DNA of 23,086 nucleotides from an uncultured Limnohabitans sp. (GTDB lineage: Bacteria; Pseudomonadota; Gammaproteobacteria; Burkholderiales; Burkholderiaceae_C), in the NCBI GenBank assembly GCA_937928195.1, contig CALEYZ010000162.1, positions 1 through 23,086 on the forward strand. The letters run 5' to 3'. Numbering within the stretch: the stretch's first letter is position 1; every line of letters starts with the position of its first letter. Both the position numbers and the translations under genes were made by a program. Shown here one piece after another: positions 8,156-16,755 of this stretch. The notes under the pieces were generated by a model. It was not told where the DNA came from. It searched no databases and saw only the letters and a program-made list of their open reading frames with translations.

Positions 8156-8827
8156 TTATTTTTTCTCTGGCGCGCGCCGAACACCTACGGGCAACTTGGC
8201 CACATCACACCACTCGGCACTTTGAAACCACGTGTCGCCGTCTAAATAAGCGCGAAGCATTGGCAACGCGTCTTGCCCCCAAAACACTTGGCCATCGACC
8301 ACCATGCTGGGCACACCAAACAAGCCCAATGCAATGGCGCTGTCGGTTTGTTGCTGCAGCAAACGTTTGACTTCTTCTGACTGCGGATCTTTGGCAAGGC
8401 CTTGCAACGCAGCTTGCGACAACAGGTGTTCTTGCAAGGCATTCAAACGAGCAAGGTCTGTGGCCTCAAGCCCATCGCACCACACGTGTTGAAAAATACG
8501 TTCCACCACATACCGATTGGGCTCGCCGTTTGCAGACGTGGCCACGGCCAAACGCAGCAACGCCAATGGGTTGAAGGGATGCGACGCCGGCATCTTCAAC
8601 ACGGTGCCCTGTTGCTTGGCCAGCCACATCACTTGGCGATAAGTCCAATCGCGTTTGCCCGGCAACTCGGCAGGGCCGAGCTGGCCATGGTGCTTGAGCA
8701 AGGCGCCAAACAACACGGGGTGATAGTGCACACGATGGCTGATGCCTTTCAGCGTTTTGGGCAAGGCCTGAAACGCCAGCCACGCGTAAGGCGAGATGAA
8801 ATCAAAGTAAAAATGAATTTCTTTCAT
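8156..8827 (-). CDS. 2-hydroxychromene-2-carboxylate isomerase-like / kappa-class GST (DsbA fold)
   Basis: A 223-residue protein of the DsbA-like thioredoxin-fold family that includes HCCA isomerase and kappa glutathione transferases. The N-terminus FYFDFISPYAWLA carries the family serine (S12) used to bind or activate glutathione, and there is no CxxC redox pair. The C-terminal GVPSMVVDGQVFWGQD segment matches the conserved cis-Pro loop region. Family members isomerise 2-hydroxychromene-2-carboxylate during naphthalene breakdown or conjugate glutathione. No aromatic-degradation genes are present, so the substrate is unclear. Its ATG overlaps the stop of the DUF1289 gene by 4 nt (ATGA), indicating translational coupling. 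It is the last gene of the liuB operon. Confidence 0.88.
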   Translation of the reverse strand: MKEIHFYFDFISPYAWLAFQALPKTLKGISHRVHYHPVLFGALLKHHGQLGPAELPGKRDWTYRQVMWLAKQQGTVLKMPASHPFNPLALLRLAVATSANGEPNRYVVERIFQHVWCDGLEATDLARLNALQEHLLSQAALQGLAKDPQSEEVKRLLQQQTDSAIALGLFGVPSMVVDGQVFWGQDALPMLRAYLDGDTWFQSAEWCDVAKLPVGVRRAPEKK

Positions 8828-9066
8828 GACGCTTGGCCTCTTAGTTTGTCAGCACACCGCACTTGAATCTGCTGCCACACGCCACGCTGCTGCGCACTGG
8901 GCATTTGGCCCCATGCCGCAATTTCGTCTAAGTTGCGCAAGCAGCCTTCACACAATCCGGTGGTGGGATGAATGACGCAAATTGACACACACGGCGACGG
9001 CACATGCACCGAGTCTGAATTCAAGACTTGGTCTGCGCGGGTTTGCAATCGAGAGAGTTGGCTCAT
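8824..9066 (-). CDS. DUF1289 small cysteine-motif protein
   Basis: An 80-residue protein with the DUF1289 pattern CVSIC...GLCEGCLRNLDEIAAW. The four cysteines (C26, C30, C39, C42) could bind a metal ion or iron-sulfur cluster. The function of the family is not established. It lies 34 nt after liuE and overlaps the start of the next gene by 4 nt, so it is co-transcribed with the leucine genes. No strong ribosome site precedes the ATG at 9066. Confidence 0.85.
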   Translation of the reverse strand: MSQLSRLQTRADQVLNSDSVHVPSPCVSICVIHPTTGLCEGCLRNLDEIAAWGQMPSAQQRGVWQQIQVRCADKLRGQAS

Positions 9067-9100
9067 GGTGCAGAGGATACGGCCTTGCGCAAAAATGCGC

Positions 9101-10009
9101 TCATCCCAAACGCTTGTTCAAAATAGCGGTGGCCACGCGCGAGCCCGATTTGCGTTGCAAGAAGTCACTGATGTACGCACCTGCGTCCACCAATTTGTCC
9201 AAGTCAATGCCGGTGTCAATGCCCATGCCGTGCAGCATGTAGACCACATCTTCGGTGGCCACATTGCCTGTGGCGCCCTTGGCGTAAGGGCAACCGCCCA
9301 AACCCGCCACCGACGTGTCGAACTGCCACACGCCCATTTGCAAACTGGCCAGGGTGTTAGACAGCGCCTGACCATACGTGTCATGGAAGTGGCCCGACAC
9401 ATCATTCAAGTCGTAATGCTTGAGCGTGGCTTCCATGGCCGCCTGAATTTTGAGCGGCGTGCCCACACCAATGGTGTCGGCCACGCCCACATGTTGCACA
9501 CCAATGCTTTTCATGAGCTGCGCCAAGCGACTCACTTGCGCGGGAGCCACATCGCCTTCGTAAGGGCAGCCCACCACGCACGACATGGCGCCGCGCACAT
9601 AGATGCCCGCCGCACGCGCAGCTTCCACCACCGGCGCAAAGCGTTGAATGCTCTCTTCAATGCTGCAGTTGATGTTCTTTTGGCTGAAGGCTTCACTGGC
9701 CGCTGCAAACACCACAATCTCGTCTGGCTTGCTGTTCACAGCCGATTGAAAGCCTTGCAAGTTGGGCGTGAGCACCGAGTAGCGCACGTCGCTGCGACGC
9801 TGAATGCCCGCCATCACTTCGGCGTTGTCGGCCATTTGCGGTACCCACTTGGGGCTGACAAAGCTGGTGACTTCAATTTCTTTGAGTCCCGCTGCCTGCA
9901 AGCGATGCACCAGCTCCATCTTGACAGCCGCTGGCACCGCTTGCTTTTCGTTTTGCAAACCGTCGCGGGGACCAACGTCAACCAACTTAACGCGTGAAGG
10001 GAGTGTCAT
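9101..10009 (-). CDS. liuE: Hydroxymethylglutaryl-CoA lyase
   Basis: A 302-residue TIM-barrel enzyme (also called mvaB) that cleaves 3-hydroxy-3-methylglutaryl-CoA into acetyl-CoA and acetoacetate, the last step of leucine breakdown. The family signature GLGGCPYAKGATGNV contains the catalytic cysteine C240 and N249. GPRDGLQ (residues 13-19) gives the catalytic Arg/Asp pair R15-D16, and HFHD (207-210) supplies the metal-binding histidines. Length is normal for the bacterial enzyme. It starts 12 nt after ghrA, with an AAGAGA-like ribosome site. It belongs to the liuB operon. Confidence 0.97.
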   Translation of the reverse strand: MTLPSRVKLVDVGPRDGLQNEKQAVPAAVKMELVHRLQAAGLKEIEVTSFVSPKWVPQMADNAEVMAGIQRRSDVRYSVLTPNLQGFQSAVNSKPDEIVVFAAASEAFSQKNINCSIEESIQRFAPVVEAARAAGIYVRGAMSCVVGCPYEGDVAPAQVSRLAQLMKSIGVQHVGVADTIGVGTPLKIQAAMEATLKHYDLNDVSGHFHDTYGQALSNTLASLQMGVWQFDTSVAGLGGCPYAKGATGNVATEDVVYMLHGMGIDTGIDLDKLVDAGAYISDFLQRKSGSRVATAILNKRLG

Positions 10010-10021
10010 AAGTATTCTCTT

Positions 10022-10957
10022 TTAATAGCCGCGGACTTTGTCGACGCGGCCTTCAATGGCTTGGCCCGCAGACACTGCTTTGAGCTTGCCCGCAATTTGC
10101 GCAATGCTTTCTTCGCGCAAGGTGCGCGCAGACGTGTGCGGCGTGACGGTCATTTGAGGGTGTGTCCAAAATGCATGGCCTTGCGGCAATGGCTCTTCTC
10201 GGAACACATCCAATGTGGCGCCCGCCATGTGGCCAGCGTCCAGCACGTCCAACAAATCTTGCTCGACCAAATGACGCCCACGCGCCACGTTGATCAAAAA
10301 GGCGCCTTGCTGCAATTGCATCAAGTGTTCGCGGTTCAAAATATTTTCGGTTTCGGGGGTGAGTGGCAACAAGTTCACCAACACGCGCGTGGCCTTCAGA
10401 AATGCAGGCAACTGCGCGGCACCTGAAAAACTTTGGACGCCGTCAATGTGTTTGGGCGAACGGCTCCACACATTCACCGGAAACTCAAATGCCTGAAGTG
10501 TTTTGGCCACATGACTGCCCAACACACCCGCACCCAAGACGCCCACAGAAAAATCGGCACGCAGCGTGGGTTTGCGATAAGCCCAACGCTGAGCTTGCGC
10601 ATCTTTGTCGTACTGGTCAAATTCTCGGAAGTAGCGAATGACCGCGTGGCACACGTACTCAGCCATTTGCACCGACATGCCAGCATCGTTCAAGCGCACG
10701 ATGTTCATGCTGGCAGGCATGTTGAGCTTTAACAGCGCATCCACACCCGCGCCAATGTTGAACAAGTTTTGCAATTGCGCCTGCTCGTCAATGAAACTTT
10801 GCGGGGGCGACCACACCACGGCATGGTCGGCCAGCTTGGGACTTTGCCCAGGCTGGGCCGCCTGCCATTCCCAAATGTCAGCACCAGGCAGTGCCTGACG
10901 GAATCCCTCTAACCAAGGTTCGGCTTTGGTGTTGGTGCAGCAAAAAACAATTTTCAT
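10022..10957 (-). CDS. ghrA: Glyoxylate/hydroxypyruvate reductase A (D-2-hydroxyacid dehydrogenase)
   Basis: A 311-residue NAD(P)H-dependent 2-hydroxyacid dehydrogenase. The Rossmann motif GAGVLG is at residues 142-147. The catalytic triad is visible as R226 (NVARG), E255 (FREEP) and H274 (TPHTSA). The GhrA subgroup reduces glyoxylate and hydroxypyruvate. The ATG at 10957 is chosen over a longer open frame because the sequence before it is antisense-like, overlaps liuD and has no family similarity. Only 11 nt separate it from liuD. This is not a known leucine-pathway step; it may act on a side product or simply share regulation. Confidence 0.93.
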   Translation of the reverse strand: MKIVFCCTNTKAEPWLEGFRQALPGADIWEWQAAQPGQSPKLADHAVVWSPPQSFIDEQAQLQNLFNIGAGVDALLKLNMPASMNIVRLNDAGMSVQMAEYVCHAVIRYFREFDQYDKDAQAQRWAYRKPTLRADFSVGVLGAGVLGSHVAKTLQAFEFPVNVWSRSPKHIDGVQSFSGAAQLPAFLKATRVLVNLLPLTPETENILNREHLMQLQQGAFLINVARGRHLVEQDLLDVLDAGHMAGATLDVFREEPLPQGHAFWTHPQMTVTPHTSARTLREESIAQIAGKLKAVSAGQAIEGRVDKVRGY

Positions 10958-10968
10958 AGGGGCCGAGT

Positions 10969-13038
10969 TTACGCAAGCTTCAGCAACTCTGCGCCTTCTG
11001 CAATTTGATCCCCTGGGGCGTACAACAATTCTTTGACTTCGCCGTCTTTGGGCGCGGCAATGGTGTGCTCCATTTTCATGGCTTCCATGACGGCCAAAGT
11101 TTGGCCGGCTTTCACCTTGTCGCCCACCTTCACCGCAAAAGACACCACCTTGCCGGGCATGGGCGCCGTGAGGCCACCCTTTTCGTCTTGTGCACCTTCC
11201 GCATGGGCCAAAGGATTGATGAGTCGAATACGGGTGGCCCCTTGCGCTGTAAAGACGTGTGCCAAGTCGGCTGGCTGACCGGGCTTGCCAGCTTGCATCA
11301 CCACCTCGCTGGTGACACGCTGGCCTTGCCAAGTGACGTTCAAGGCATGGCCCACTTGCTGATCAGCCGCTGGGGCCACAGTGAATGAAAAAGCATCGTG
11401 GGCGCCATTTGCACCGGGCCCTGCGGCATCACCCCAGGTCAATTGCATGGCGCCATCGTGGCCATGATGCAACCAAGCCGTATGGGTCTCGCCGGCAAAC
11501 TCCAAGGGGAAGCGGCGGCTGGTTTCGGCATGGGTTTGCCACGCGTCGCTTTTGCTGAACGGGTCATGGCCTTGCTTCAGGTTCTCTTGATGCAAGGTGT
11601 GCGCCACCACGGCTGCGGTGGCCACGTTCATGCCCACGTGTTCTTGCTTGAACAGCACGTCGGCTTCACGTGGGATGAGGGCCGTGTCCAAACGCGCTTC
11701 GGCAAACGACGGGCTGTGCACCACATGACGCAAAAATTGCACATTGGTTGCCAATCCCACCACCTGCGTTTGCGACAAGGCTTGGTTGAGCAGCGCCAAG
11801 GCTTGCTCGCGCGTATCGCCATGCACAATGAGTTTGGCTACCATCGAGTCGTAATACGGGCTGATGGTGTCGCCTTGGCGCACACCATCGTCAAAGCGCA
11901 CCGTGCCACGCGCAAAGGCGGTGTGCGCTGGTTTTTTGTAAACCTGCAAATGGCCTGTGGCCGGCAAGAAATTGTTGTCGGGGTTTTCGGCGCAGATGCG
12001 GGCCTCAATCGCGTGGCCATTCAGTTTGATTTGGTTTTGCTGAAGAGGCAAGGCTTCGCCACTGGCCACGCGCAATTGCCACTCCACCAAATCCAAACCT
12101 GTGACAGCCTCGGTCACAGGGTGCTCCACTTGCAAGCGGGTGTTCATCTCCATGAAGAAGAAGTTCATGTCCACTTTGCCCGTGGTTTTGTTGTCGCGTT
12201 GTTCAACGATGAACTCAACTGTGCCTGCGCCCACATAGTTCACCGCACGCGCAGCGGCCACCGCGGCTTCGCCCATTTGTTGGCGCAGCGCATCGGTCAT
12301 GCCAGGTGCAGGCGCTTCTTCGAGCACCTTCTGATGGCGGCGCTGCACGGAGCAATCTCGTTCCATGAGGTACACGCAGTTGCCCTGCATGTCGCCAAAC
12401 ACTTGAATCTCAATGTGGCGTGGGCGTTGTACATATTTTTCAATCAGTACCGCTTGATCGCCAAAACTGTTTTGCGCTTCGCGTTGGCAAGAGGCCAAGG
12501 CGGCCGCAAAGTCTTCGGACTTTTCAACGGCACGCATGCCTTTACCGCCACCGCCAGCACTGGCTTTGATCAGCACGGGGTAGCCAATGCGATCGGCTTC
12601 ACGTTGCAACAATTCAGGATGTTGGTCCGCACCGTGATAGCCCGGCACCAAGGGCACACCGGCTTTTTCCATCAACTGCTTGGACTCCGCCTTCAAACCC
12701 ATGGCTTGAATTGCCGATGCAGGCGGGCCAATGAACACCAAACCGGCTTTGGCACAGGCTTCGGCAAAGGCCTCGTTTTCGCTCAAGAAACCATAGCCAG
12801 GGTGAATGGCCTGCGCACCTGTGGCCTTGGCCGCTTCAATGATGGCCTCCCATCGCAAGTAGCTGTCTTTGGGTGCTGCGCCGCCCACATGAATGGCTTC
12901 GTCACACGCAGCCACGTGCTTGGCATTGGCATCTGCATCGGAGTACACCGCCACCGTTTGGATGCCCATGCGCTTGGCCGTGGCCGCCACACGGCATGCA
13001 ATTTCGCCGCGATTGGCAATGAGGATTTTTTTGAACAT
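10969..13038 (-). CDS. liuD: 3-methylcrotonyl-CoA carboxylase, biotin-containing alpha subunit
   Basis: A 689-residue biotin carboxylase plus carrier subunit. It opens with the biotin-carboxylase start FKKILIANRGEIACRV. The ATP-grasp glycine loop GGGGKGM is at residues 162-168, and MNTRLQVEHPVTE is the carboxylase active-site segment. The C-terminus carries the biotin attachment motif EAMKMEH with the modified lysine at about K655. With LiuB it carboxylates 3-methylcrotonyl-CoA to 3-methylglutaconyl-CoA, using ATP and bicarbonate. The gene starts 15 nt after liuC. Propionyl- or geranyl-CoA carboxylase subunits look similar, but context with liuB, liuC and liuE favours this call. Confidence 0.95.
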   Translation of the reverse strand: MFKKILIANRGEIACRVAATAKRMGIQTVAVYSDADANAKHVAACDEAIHVGGAAPKDSYLRWEAIIEAAKATGAQAIHPGYGFLSENEAFAEACAKAGLVFIGPPASAIQAMGLKAESKQLMEKAGVPLVPGYHGADQHPELLQREADRIGYPVLIKASAGGGGKGMRAVEKSEDFAAALASCQREAQNSFGDQAVLIEKYVQRPRHIEIQVFGDMQGNCVYLMERDCSVQRRHQKVLEEAPAPGMTDALRQQMGEAAVAAARAVNYVGAGTVEFIVEQRDNKTTGKVDMNFFFMEMNTRLQVEHPVTEAVTGLDLVEWQLRVASGEALPLQQNQIKLNGHAIEARICAENPDNNFLPATGHLQVYKKPAHTAFARGTVRFDDGVRQGDTISPYYDSMVAKLIVHGDTREQALALLNQALSQTQVVGLATNVQFLRHVVHSPSFAEARLDTALIPREADVLFKQEHVGMNVATAAVVAHTLHQENLKQGHDPFSKSDAWQTHAETSRRFPLEFAGETHTAWLHHGHDGAMQLTWGDAAGPGANGAHDAFSFTVAPAADQQVGHALNVTWQGQRVTSEVVMQAGKPGQPADLAHVFTAQGATRIRLINPLAHAEGAQDEKGGLTAPMPGKVVSFAVKVGDKVKAGQTLAVMEAMKMEHTIAAPKDGEVKELLYAPGDQIAEGAELLKLA

Positions 13039-13053
13039 GATCAGCCTGTACTT

Positions 13054-13854
13054 TTAATTCGTTGTCGTCCACTGCGCGGGGCGTTTTTGCAAGAAAGACT
13101 GCAGCCCTTCTTTGCCTTCATCGCTGGCACGGATATCGGCAATGCGTCTGGCAGTTTCTGCACGCAGTGCTTCGTCAATAGTTTGGTTGCTCACGTCTTG
13201 CACCAAGCGCTTGCAGGCGCGCAAGGCTTGCGGGCCATTGCCGCTCAAGGTGCTGACAATCTCGGCCACTTTGGCATCCAAGTTGTCGGGCGTGCACAAC
13301 TCATGCACCATGCCCATGGCATGGGCTTGCGCCGCAGAGAATCTTTCGGCGGTCACCATGTAACGCTTCGCAGCTTGCGTGCCCATGGCGCGCACCACGT
13401 ACGGGCTGATGGTGCCGGGCAACAAACCCAAGCGCGCTTCAGACAAACAGAAGGTGACGTTGTCAGAGGCGATCAGCACATCGCACACCGACGCCAAACC
13501 CATGCCGCCCGCGTAGCAATCGCCTTGCAAGCGCCCCACGATGGGCACCGGGCATTGGTCCAAGGTCCAGAGCATGTCGGCCAGCTTTTGTGCATCGGCT
13601 CGGTTCTCATCCCAGCTGTAACCCGACATGGTGCGCATCCAATTCAAATCGGCGCCAGCGCAAAAGGCTTTGCCATGCGCACCCAGCACAATGGCGCGCA
13701 GGTCCTTGTCTTGCCCCAATTGTTGGAAGGCTTCTGTGAGTTCGGCAATGACCGCATCGTTGAACGCATTGCGCACATCGGGTCGGTTCAGCCACACCTC
13801 GGCCACCCATTTGGAAGGGCGGCGGATGTCTAAAGTTTTTTCTGCAGCGGTCAT
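13054..13854 (-). CDS. liuC: 3-methylglutaconyl-CoA hydratase (enoyl-CoA hydratase family)
   Basis: A 266-residue crotonase-fold enzyme. KAFCAGADLNWM forms the first oxyanion-hole and CoA-binding segment, and YAGGMGLASVCD the second. LSEARLGLLPGTISPYV carries the catalytic glutamate region and is typical of LiuC-type proteins rather than generic FadB-like hydratases. It hydrates 3-methylglutaconyl-CoA to HMG-CoA, between the carboxylase and the lyase. It lies 18 nt after the acyl-CoA dehydrogenase gene and 15 nt before liuD. Confidence 0.93.
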   Translation of the reverse strand: MTAAEKTLDIRRPSKWVAEVWLNRPDVRNAFNDAVIAELTEAFQQLGQDKDLRAIVLGAHGKAFCAGADLNWMRTMSGYSWDENRADAQKLADMLWTLDQCPVPIVGRLQGDCYAGGMGLASVCDVLIASDNVTFCLSEARLGLLPGTISPYVVRAMGTQAAKRYMVTAERFSAAQAHAMGMVHELCTPDNLDAKVAEIVSTLSGNGPQALRACKRLVQDVSNQTIDEALRAETARRIADIRASDEGKEGLQSFLQKRPAQWTTTN

Positions 13855-13872
13855 GGGCTTACTTTCTTGAGA

Positions 13873-15018
13873 TCAGTAGCGCTTGGCCACTTCGTCCAGC
13901 ATCACTTCGGTGGCGCCACCGCCAATGCCCAAGATGCGCGCATCACGCCACAAACGTTCAATGGCGGTTTCGCGGATGTAACCCATGCCACCATGGAACT
14001 GCTGGCAGGTTTGCACCACTTCATTGACCAACTCGCCGGTGAGTGCTTTGAGCATGGACACCTCTTGCACGATGTCTTTGTCTTGTGTGACGCTCCAGGC
14101 ACAGTGGTACATGAACTGTCTGGCCGCACGGGTTTTGGCATCCAACATGGCCAAGCGTTGACGGATCACCTGCTTGTCCCACAAGGTGCCACCAAACGCG
14201 GGGCGTTGGCGCACATAGTCCAAGGTGAGTACTAAGGCGCGCGTGCAGTGGCCAATCGCCATGGCGGCCAACGCAATGCGCTCGGTTTGAAAGTTTTTCA
14301 TGACCGAGTAGAAGCCTTTATTTTCTTCGCCCAGCAAGTGATGGTCGGGAATGCGCACGTTGTCGAGCACCAACTCAGCGGTGTCAGATGACAACCAACC
14401 TGTTTTCTTCAGCGCTCGTCCCACACTGAAACCCGGCGTACCCTTTTCGACAATGAACATCGACATGGCGTGTCGTGCATCACCCGTTTTGGCGGCAATG
14501 AAATACAAATCGGCATGCACGCCGTTGGTGATGAACATCTTGGTGCCGTTCAGCACCCAATGATCGCCATCGCGTTTGGCGGTGGTGCGAATGCCCGCCA
14601 CATCAGAGCCTGCGCCAGGCTCTGACACACCCACCGCTGTGATGCACTCACCTGCGGTAATGCGCGGCATGTACTTGGCTTTTTGCGCCGCCGTGCCCGC
14701 GTGATGCAAATGCGGGCTGGCCATGTCGGTGTGCACCAGCACGGTAATAATGAAGCCTGCAAACGTCGACTGCGACAAGGCTTCGGCAAAGACCAAGTTG
14801 GCCATGGCATCGGCACCGCCGCCGCCCAGTTCGGGGTCGTACATCAAGCCGAGCAAACCGGCTTGCCCCATTTTGCGAAGGACTTCACGCGGCACCTTGC
14901 CATCTTGCTCCCAAGCCTCGGCAAAGGGCTCTACTTCGCGGGCAATGAACCTGGCCACCTGGTCTCGCAGCAAGGTGTGTTCGGGGGTGGTGTAAATGTT
15001 GTCAAAGGTGTAGGTCAT
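13873..15018 (-). CDS. Acyl-CoA dehydrogenase, LCAD/IVD-like catalytic base position
   Basis: A 381-residue FAD-dependent acyl-CoA dehydrogenase. GVSEPGAGSDVAG (130-142) is the flavin/substrate signature. The usual catalytic glutamate in the C-terminal helix is absent: the matching stretch is GIGGGATEVM, with glycine at about 367. Instead E246 in FQTERIAL matches the position used by long-chain and isovaleryl-CoA dehydrogenases. This suggests a long or branched substrate. It sits between liuB and liuC, 18 nt from each. The true isovaleryl-CoA dehydrogenase is at the right edge, so this one probably handles another branched or longer acyl-CoA. Its start follows TGAAAGAACAAC, nearly the same leader as the other acyl-CoA dehydrogenase at 20034. 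Confidence 0.94.
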   Translation of the reverse strand: MTYTFDNIYTTPEHTLLRDQVARFIAREVEPFAEAWEQDGKVPREVLRKMGQAGLLGLMYDPELGGGGADAMANLVFAEALSQSTFAGFIITVLVHTDMASPHLHHAGTAAQKAKYMPRITAGECITAVGVSEPGAGSDVAGIRTTAKRDGDHWVLNGTKMFITNGVHADLYFIAAKTGDARHAMSMFIVEKGTPGFSVGRALKKTGWLSSDTAELVLDNVRIPDHHLLGEENKGFYSVMKNFQTERIALAAMAIGHCTRALVLTLDYVRQRPAFGGTLWDKQVIRQRLAMLDAKTRAARQFMYHCAWSVTQDKDIVQEVSMLKALTGELVNEVVQTCQQFHGGMGYIRETAIERLWRDARILGIGGGATEVMLDEVAKRY

Positions 15019-15036
15019 GTTGTTCTTTCAAAAACA

Positions 15037-16659
15037 TCACATGCGGAAAATGCCGAACTTGGTGTCTTCCACCGGCGCGTTCAAAGAGGCCGACAAACCG
15101 AGTGCCAGCACACGGCGTGTGTCTGCTGGGTCGATCACCCCGTCGTCCCACAAACGCGCGCTGGCGTAGTACGGGTGAGACTGGTGACCAAACTGGTCCA
15201 AGATGGGTTGTTTGAACGCGGCTTCCTCTTCCGCACTCCAGGCACCGCCGCGGGCTTCAATGCCATCGCGCTTCACGGTGGCCAACACGCCAGCGGCTTG
15301 CTCGCCGCCCATGACGCAAATGCGCGCATTGGGCCACATCCACAAGAAGCGGGGGCCAAAGGCGCGGCCACACATGCCGTAGTTGCCGGCACCAAAGCTG
15401 CCGCCAATGATGATGGTGAACTTGGGCACCTTGGCCGTGGCCACGGCCGTGACCATCTTGGCACCATTGCGGGCAATGCCTTCGCTTTCGTATTTGCGGC
15501 CCACCATGAAGCCGGTGATGTTTTGCAAAAACACCAAAGGCACTTTGCGTTGGCAGCACAGTTCAATGAAGTGTGCGCCCTTGAGTGCAGACTCTGAAAA
15601 CAAAATGCCATTGTTGGCAATGATGCCCACTGGCATGCCTTCGATGTGCGCAAAGCCGCAGACCAAGGTGGCGCCAAAGCGTGCTTTGAATTCTGCAAAC
15701 TCACTGCCGTCCACAATGCGCGCAATGATTTCGCGCACGTCGTAGGGCTTGCGACTGTCGGCAGGAATGACGCCGTAAATTTCTTTGCTGTCGTACAAAG
15801 GCGCGACCGGTTCTCGCAATTGCACTTCGATGTTTTTCTTTCTGTTGAGTGACCCCACCGCCTGGCGTGCCAAGGCCAAAGCATGCGCATCGTTTTGCGC
15901 CAGGTGATCGGCCACGCCGGACAAACGGGTGTGCACATCGCCACCGCCCAAGTCTTCCGCACTGACCACCTCACCCGTGGCCGCTTTGACCAAAGGTGGG
16001 CCACCCAAAAAGATGGTGCCTTGGTTTTTAACGATGATGGTTTCGTCGCTCATGGCGGGCACATACGCGCCACCCGCCGTACAGCTGCCCATGACCACCG
16101 CAATTTGCGGAATACCCAAGGCGCTCATGTTGGCTTGGTTGTAGAAGATGCGGCCAAAGTGTTCGCGGTCTGGGAAGACGTCGTCTTGGTTGGGCAAATT
16201 GGCACCACCAGAGTCAACCAAGTAGATGCACGGCAAGTTGTTTTGCTGCGCCACTTCTTGTGCACGCAGATGCTTCTTGACGGTCATGGGGTAATAGGTA
16301 CCGCCCTTCACGGTGGCGTCGTTGCACACGATCATGCAGTCCACGCCATTCACGCGCCCAATGCCTGCAATCATGCCGGCGCAAGGCGCATCTTCAATGC
16401 CTTCCTTGTTGAGGTACATGGCGTGGGCCGCCAACGGCGCCAGCTCCAAGAAAGGCGTGCCAGGGTCTAACAGCATTTGCACCCGCTCACGGGGTGGTAG
16501 CTTGCCGCGGGCCACGTGCTTGGCGCGGGCTTTTTCGCCACCGCCTGAGGCCGACTTTTTCAATTGCACGCGCAAGTCATCGACGGCGGCCTGCAAGGCG
16601 GCAGCGTTGGTCAAAAAATCCGCTGAGCGGTTGTTGAGCTGGGTTTGAAGCACCGACAT
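15037..16659 (-). CDS. liuB: 3-methylcrotonyl-CoA carboxylase, carboxyltransferase beta subunit
   Basis: A 540-residue carboxyltransferase, the usual length for LiuB (about 535). Recognisable stretches are YLVDSGGANLPNQDDVFPD, GSCTAGGAYVPAMSDE and GGSFGAGNYGMCGRAF, which build the acyl-CoA and biotin pockets of the crotonase-like halves. It transfers the carboxyl group from LiuD biotin to 3-methylcrotonyl-CoA. GGAG (16669-16672) lies 9 nt before the ATG. It is the first gene of the eight-gene operon running down to 8156 and is transcribed divergently from the AraC-family gene. A geranyl-CoA carboxylase (AtuC) is the main alternative, less likely next to liuA, liuC and liuE. Confidence 0.96.
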   Translation of the reverse strand: MSVLQTQLNNRSADFLTNAAALQAAVDDLRVQLKKSASGGGEKARAKHVARGKLPPRERVQMLLDPGTPFLELAPLAAHAMYLNKEGIEDAPCAGMIAGIGRVNGVDCMIVCNDATVKGGTYYPMTVKKHLRAQEVAQQNNLPCIYLVDSGGANLPNQDDVFPDREHFGRIFYNQANMSALGIPQIAVVMGSCTAGGAYVPAMSDETIIVKNQGTIFLGGPPLVKAATGEVVSAEDLGGGDVHTRLSGVADHLAQNDAHALALARQAVGSLNRKKNIEVQLREPVAPLYDSKEIYGVIPADSRKPYDVREIIARIVDGSEFAEFKARFGATLVCGFAHIEGMPVGIIANNGILFSESALKGAHFIELCCQRKVPLVFLQNITGFMVGRKYESEGIARNGAKMVTAVATAKVPKFTIIIGGSFGAGNYGMCGRAFGPRFLWMWPNARICVMGGEQAAGVLATVKRDGIEARGGAWSAEEEAAFKQPILDQFGHQSHPYYASARLWDDGVIDPADTRRVLALGLSASLNAPVEDTKFGIFRM

Positions 16660-16755
16660 GTTTGAAATCTCCTGATGCGCAAGGATAGACCTAGCCCGCG
16701 TAGAAGGGGAAACTCAGAGGTTGCAAATTGCGCCAAAAATGACGCAGAATAGGTC
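16660..16755. promoter_or_regulatory. Divergent promoter region of liuB and the AraC-family gene
   Basis: This 96-bp region separates divergent genes and must contain the promoter of the liuB operon and that of the regulator. It carries the liuB ribosome site (16669-16672) and an imperfect inverted repeat, GCGCCA...TGACGC (16730-16745). No convincing -35/-10 pair was seen. I do not recognise a MerR-type LiuR palindrome. Confidence 0.45.

Noticed and set aside
10958..11332. N-terminal extension of the GhrA frame by 125 residues
   Set aside because: It overlaps the biotin-carrier end of liuD, is Arg/Gly-rich and lacks family similarity; the ATG at 10957 fits family N-termini.
11398..13833. 811-codon open frame on the plus strand
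   Set aside because: It is antisense to liuD and liuC, which have clear family motifs; the translation is His/Ala/Gly-rich and shows no domain. It results from codon bias in the real frame.
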